A DNA stretch of 23,859 bases, from NCBI GenBank assembly GCA_937974135.1, contig CALJIH010000145.1, forward strand, positions 1 through 23,859. Direction: 5' to 3'. The first letter of the stretch is position 1, and each line of letters starts with the position of its first letter. The notes beneath the pieces were generated by a model. The model was not told the DNA's origin and did not search any database. It saw only the letters and a program-made list of their open reading frames with translations. The stretch comes from an uncultured Cocleimonas sp. GTDB lineage: Bacteria > Pseudomonadota > Gammaproteobacteria > Thiotrichales > Thiotrichaceae. Positions 22,012-23,859 of this stretch are shown one piece after another. The position numbers and the translations under genes are program-made.

Positions 22012-23859
22012 CTACGCTGCGACTATTTTTATCGATTTGAATTGATTGGCGTCAGCACCCTCAGCGTGCTGCTTCCATGGGTCTATTTGCGCAGGCTTTT
22101 GGGATTCGACAAATCTGTCGTATAAGGCTTTTCGATTAGCTTCATCTTCGATAACTGCAGCTTTGATTTTATCCAAACCGACGCGTTCTATCCAAGGCGC
22201 GGTTCTTTCAAGATAATGGGCATCTTCTCGATAAAATTGACTAAAAGCGGCACAGTATTCCAATACTTCCTCTTGTGTATCGAGTTTGATTAAAAAATCA
22301 GTTACGCGTACTTTAATTCCACCATTACCACCGACATGGATTTCATATCCAGAATCAACACAAACCACGCCAAAATCTTTAATCGTAGCTTCGGCACAGT
22401 TTCTCGGACATCCCGACACGGCTAATTTATATTTATGTGGCATCCACGAACCCCAAGTGAGTTCTTCGAGTTTGATGCCTAAGGTGGTTGAATCTTGCGT
22501 TCCCATACGACACCACGAGTCACCGATACAGGTCTTACAGGTACGCATCGCTTTTCCGTAAGCATGGCCTGAAACGAATCCTGCATCACCTAAATCTTTC
22601 CAAACCGCTGGCAGGTCTTCTTTTTTAATCCCAAACATATCGATTCGCTGGCCACCTGTTACCTTCATTTCGGGGACTTTGAATTTATCTGCAACATCCG
22701 CAATCGCACGCAAATCGCTAGGTGTACACATACCGCCAAACATTCTTGGGACAACAGAATAGGTACCATCTTTTTGAATATTGCCGTGTGCGCGTTCGTT
22801 GATAAAACGCGATTCAGGATCGTTATATCCTGGAATTTCACAGAGCAAATAATAATTGGTTGCTTGACGACACACCGCACAACCATCCTCTGTTTTCCAA
22901 TTTAAAGATTTGCGCACATCATCATGGTCTTTCAGACCAAGCTTACGAATTGCGCTGCGCACTTCCTCATGGGTTAATTCAGTACAACTACACAGTGATT
23001 TTTTGCTGGGTGCTTGCGAATAATCACCACCTAAGGTGTGTGCCAATAATGATTCCACCAAACCTGTGCAAGAACCACAGGAAGCCGATGCTTTGGTATG
23101 CGCACGTACGTCATCTAGGGTGAATAGTTTTTTCTCCGTTATAGCGTTTACGATGTCACTTTTACAGACGCCGTTACAACCACAGATTTCTGCGTTATCG
23201 GGCATGGCCGCGATACGTGTTTCATCACCATGTCCGGCATCGCCTAGATGAGCCTGACCAAATAAAATGGAATCTCGGAAATCCGAAATATTCGTACCAT
23301 CTTTCATCATTTGGAAATACCAACTACCGTCTAAGGTATCGCCGTATAAACAAATACCAATAATGATATTGTCTCGCAGGATAAGCTTTTTATAGATACC
23401 GCTGGCAAAGTCGGTAAAGAGTAATTCTTCAGTATCTTCATCACCAATAAAATCACCCGCAGAGAACAATGAGATTCCAGTCACTTTGAGCATCGTGGAA
23501 GTGACTGTGCCCTCGTATCGCCCATAGCCGAGTTCTGCAAGATGATTGGCAGCCACTTTGGCTTGCTCGAATAATGGTGCAACCAATCCATAAACTTCGC
23601 CACGGTGTTGCACGCATTCACCGATTGCATAAATATTGGGATCATAGGTTTGCATAGTGTCGTTCACCACAATACCGCGCTCGCAATGTATACCCGTACT
23701 TTTAGCCAGCTCAAAATTCGGTTTAATCCCTACGGCCATCACCAATAAATCGGCTTCTATGCTTGTACCGTTTTGAAAGCTCAAACCGGTTACGCGTTCA
23801 CCCCCTAAAATCTCTTCAGATGCATGTGACATCAGAAATTTCATGCCTTTTTCTTCTAA
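22012..23859 (-). CDS. nirB: Nitrite reductase large subunit NirB (5' end outside window)
   Basis: The C-terminal three quarters of the siroheme nitrite reductase that reduces nitrite to ammonium. In order: the end of the FAD/NAD(P)H oxidoreductase domain (LLVMAVGIKPN, NIYAIGECVQHRGEVYGLVAP), the BFD-type [2Fe-2S] region (CGCNGVC...CGSC and CSCTEL...CAVC), the ferredoxin-like half domain, and the siroheme/[4Fe-4S] module with TCKTCIGDSWC and SGCPRNC. The frame stays open to the right edge (LEEKG precedes the first in-window ATG at 23844), and full NirB is over 800 residues, so about 200 N-terminal residues lie beyond the window. It is a true partial gene at the edge and not a truncation. Confidence 0.95.
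   Translation of the reverse strand, partial: LEEKGMKFLMSHASEEILGGERVTGLSFQNGTSIEADLLVMAVGIKPNFELAKSTGIHCERGIVVNDTMQTYDPNIYAIGECVQHRGEVYGLVAPLFEQAKVAANHLAELGYGRYEGTVTSTMLKVTGISLFSAGDFIGDEDTEELLFTDFASGIYKKLILRDNIIIGICLYGDTLDGSWYFQMMKDGTNISDFRDSILFGQAHLGDAGHGDETRIAAMPDNAEICGCNGVCKSDIVNAITEKKLFTLDDVRAHTKASASCGSCTGLVESLLAHTLGGDYSQAPSKKSLCSCTELTHEEVRSAIRKLGLKDHDDVRKSLNWKTEDGCAVCRQATNYYLLCEIPGYNDPESRFINERAHGNIQKDGTYSVVPRMFGGMCTPSDLRAIADVADKFKVPEMKVTGGQRIDMFGIKKEDLPAVWKDLGDAGFVSGHAYGKAMRTCKTCIGDSWCRMGTQDSTTLGIKLEELTWGSWMPHKYKLAVSGCPRNCAEATIKDFGVVCVDSGYEIHVGGNGGIKVRVTDFLIKLDTQEEVLEYCAAFSQFYREDAHYLERTAPWIERVGLDKIKAAVIEDEANRKALYDRFVESQKPAQIDPWKQHAEGADANQFKSIKIVAA

Noticed and set aside
22012..23844. 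NirB as a complete 610-residue protein starting at 23844
   Set aside because: The frame stays open to the window edge and the FAD-binding N-terminus of NirB is missing, so the gene continues outside.

Overview
The window reads as a chromosome segment of a low-to-moderate G+C gammaproteobacterium, most likely marine. The basis is the close resemblance of the UvrA, YajR, YigZ, NirB and NirD products to gammaproteobacterial proteins as I know them, the osmolyte-type catabolic genes, and a delta-class carbonic anhydrase. No database search was possible. I see no rRNA, tRNA, CRISPR array, integrase or transposase gene.

Layout. 44-2884 (-) is uvrA. 3207-4559 (+) is a YajR-type MFS transporter. 4699-5436 (+) is an AT-rich tandem-DEP protein with a strong terminator. 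5506-5720 (-) is a decayed permease tail. 5744-7186 (-) is an exported protein with H-type-lectin-like and DUF11-like parts. 7451-8047 (+) is yigZ. From 8111 to 20380 lies a catabolic island: a GMC oxidoreductase (-), a LysR regulator (-), and divergently from it a glycine-betaine-type binding protein, a DmdB/AlkK-like acyl-CoA ligase, a DMSP-lyase-type cupin, an enoyl-CoA hydratase/3-hydroxyacyl-CoA dehydrogenase and a thiolase (all +). An aldehyde dehydrogenase and a 3-hydroxyisobutyrate-dehydrogenase-like enzyme (both -) converge on them. 20696-21556 (+) is a delta-class carbonic anhydrase. 21681-23859 (-) is nirD and the 3' part of nirB, which runs off the right edge.

The most interesting part is the 11.2-19.3 kb operon. 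The cupin carries the full HxHxxxExY...H metal set of the DMSP lyase superfamily and overlaps the CoA-ligase stop codon by 4 nt. The set would allow uptake of a sulfonium or quaternary-ammonium osmolyte, CoA activation, beta-oxidation and thiolytic removal of acetyl-CoA, elimination of dimethylsulfide (or an amine), and disposal of the C3 remainder (acrylate, 3-hydroxypropionate, malonate semialdehyde) by the flanking GMC, HIBADH-like and aldehyde dehydrogenases. Plain DMSP is the simplest substrate. The thiolase and hydroxyacyl-CoA dehydrogenase make a beta-hydroxy homologue such as gonyol, or carnitine, worth testing. The substrate is inference.

A second theme is a family of short intergenic repeats (core AAAGTAGGGGGGTGTCTTT, usually with AAAAC 4-5 nt upstream). 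There are seven clear copies and one decayed copy, all between genes and alternating in orientation. One pair forms a 16-bp perfect inverted repeat. They look like REP elements, but no partner transposase is in the window.
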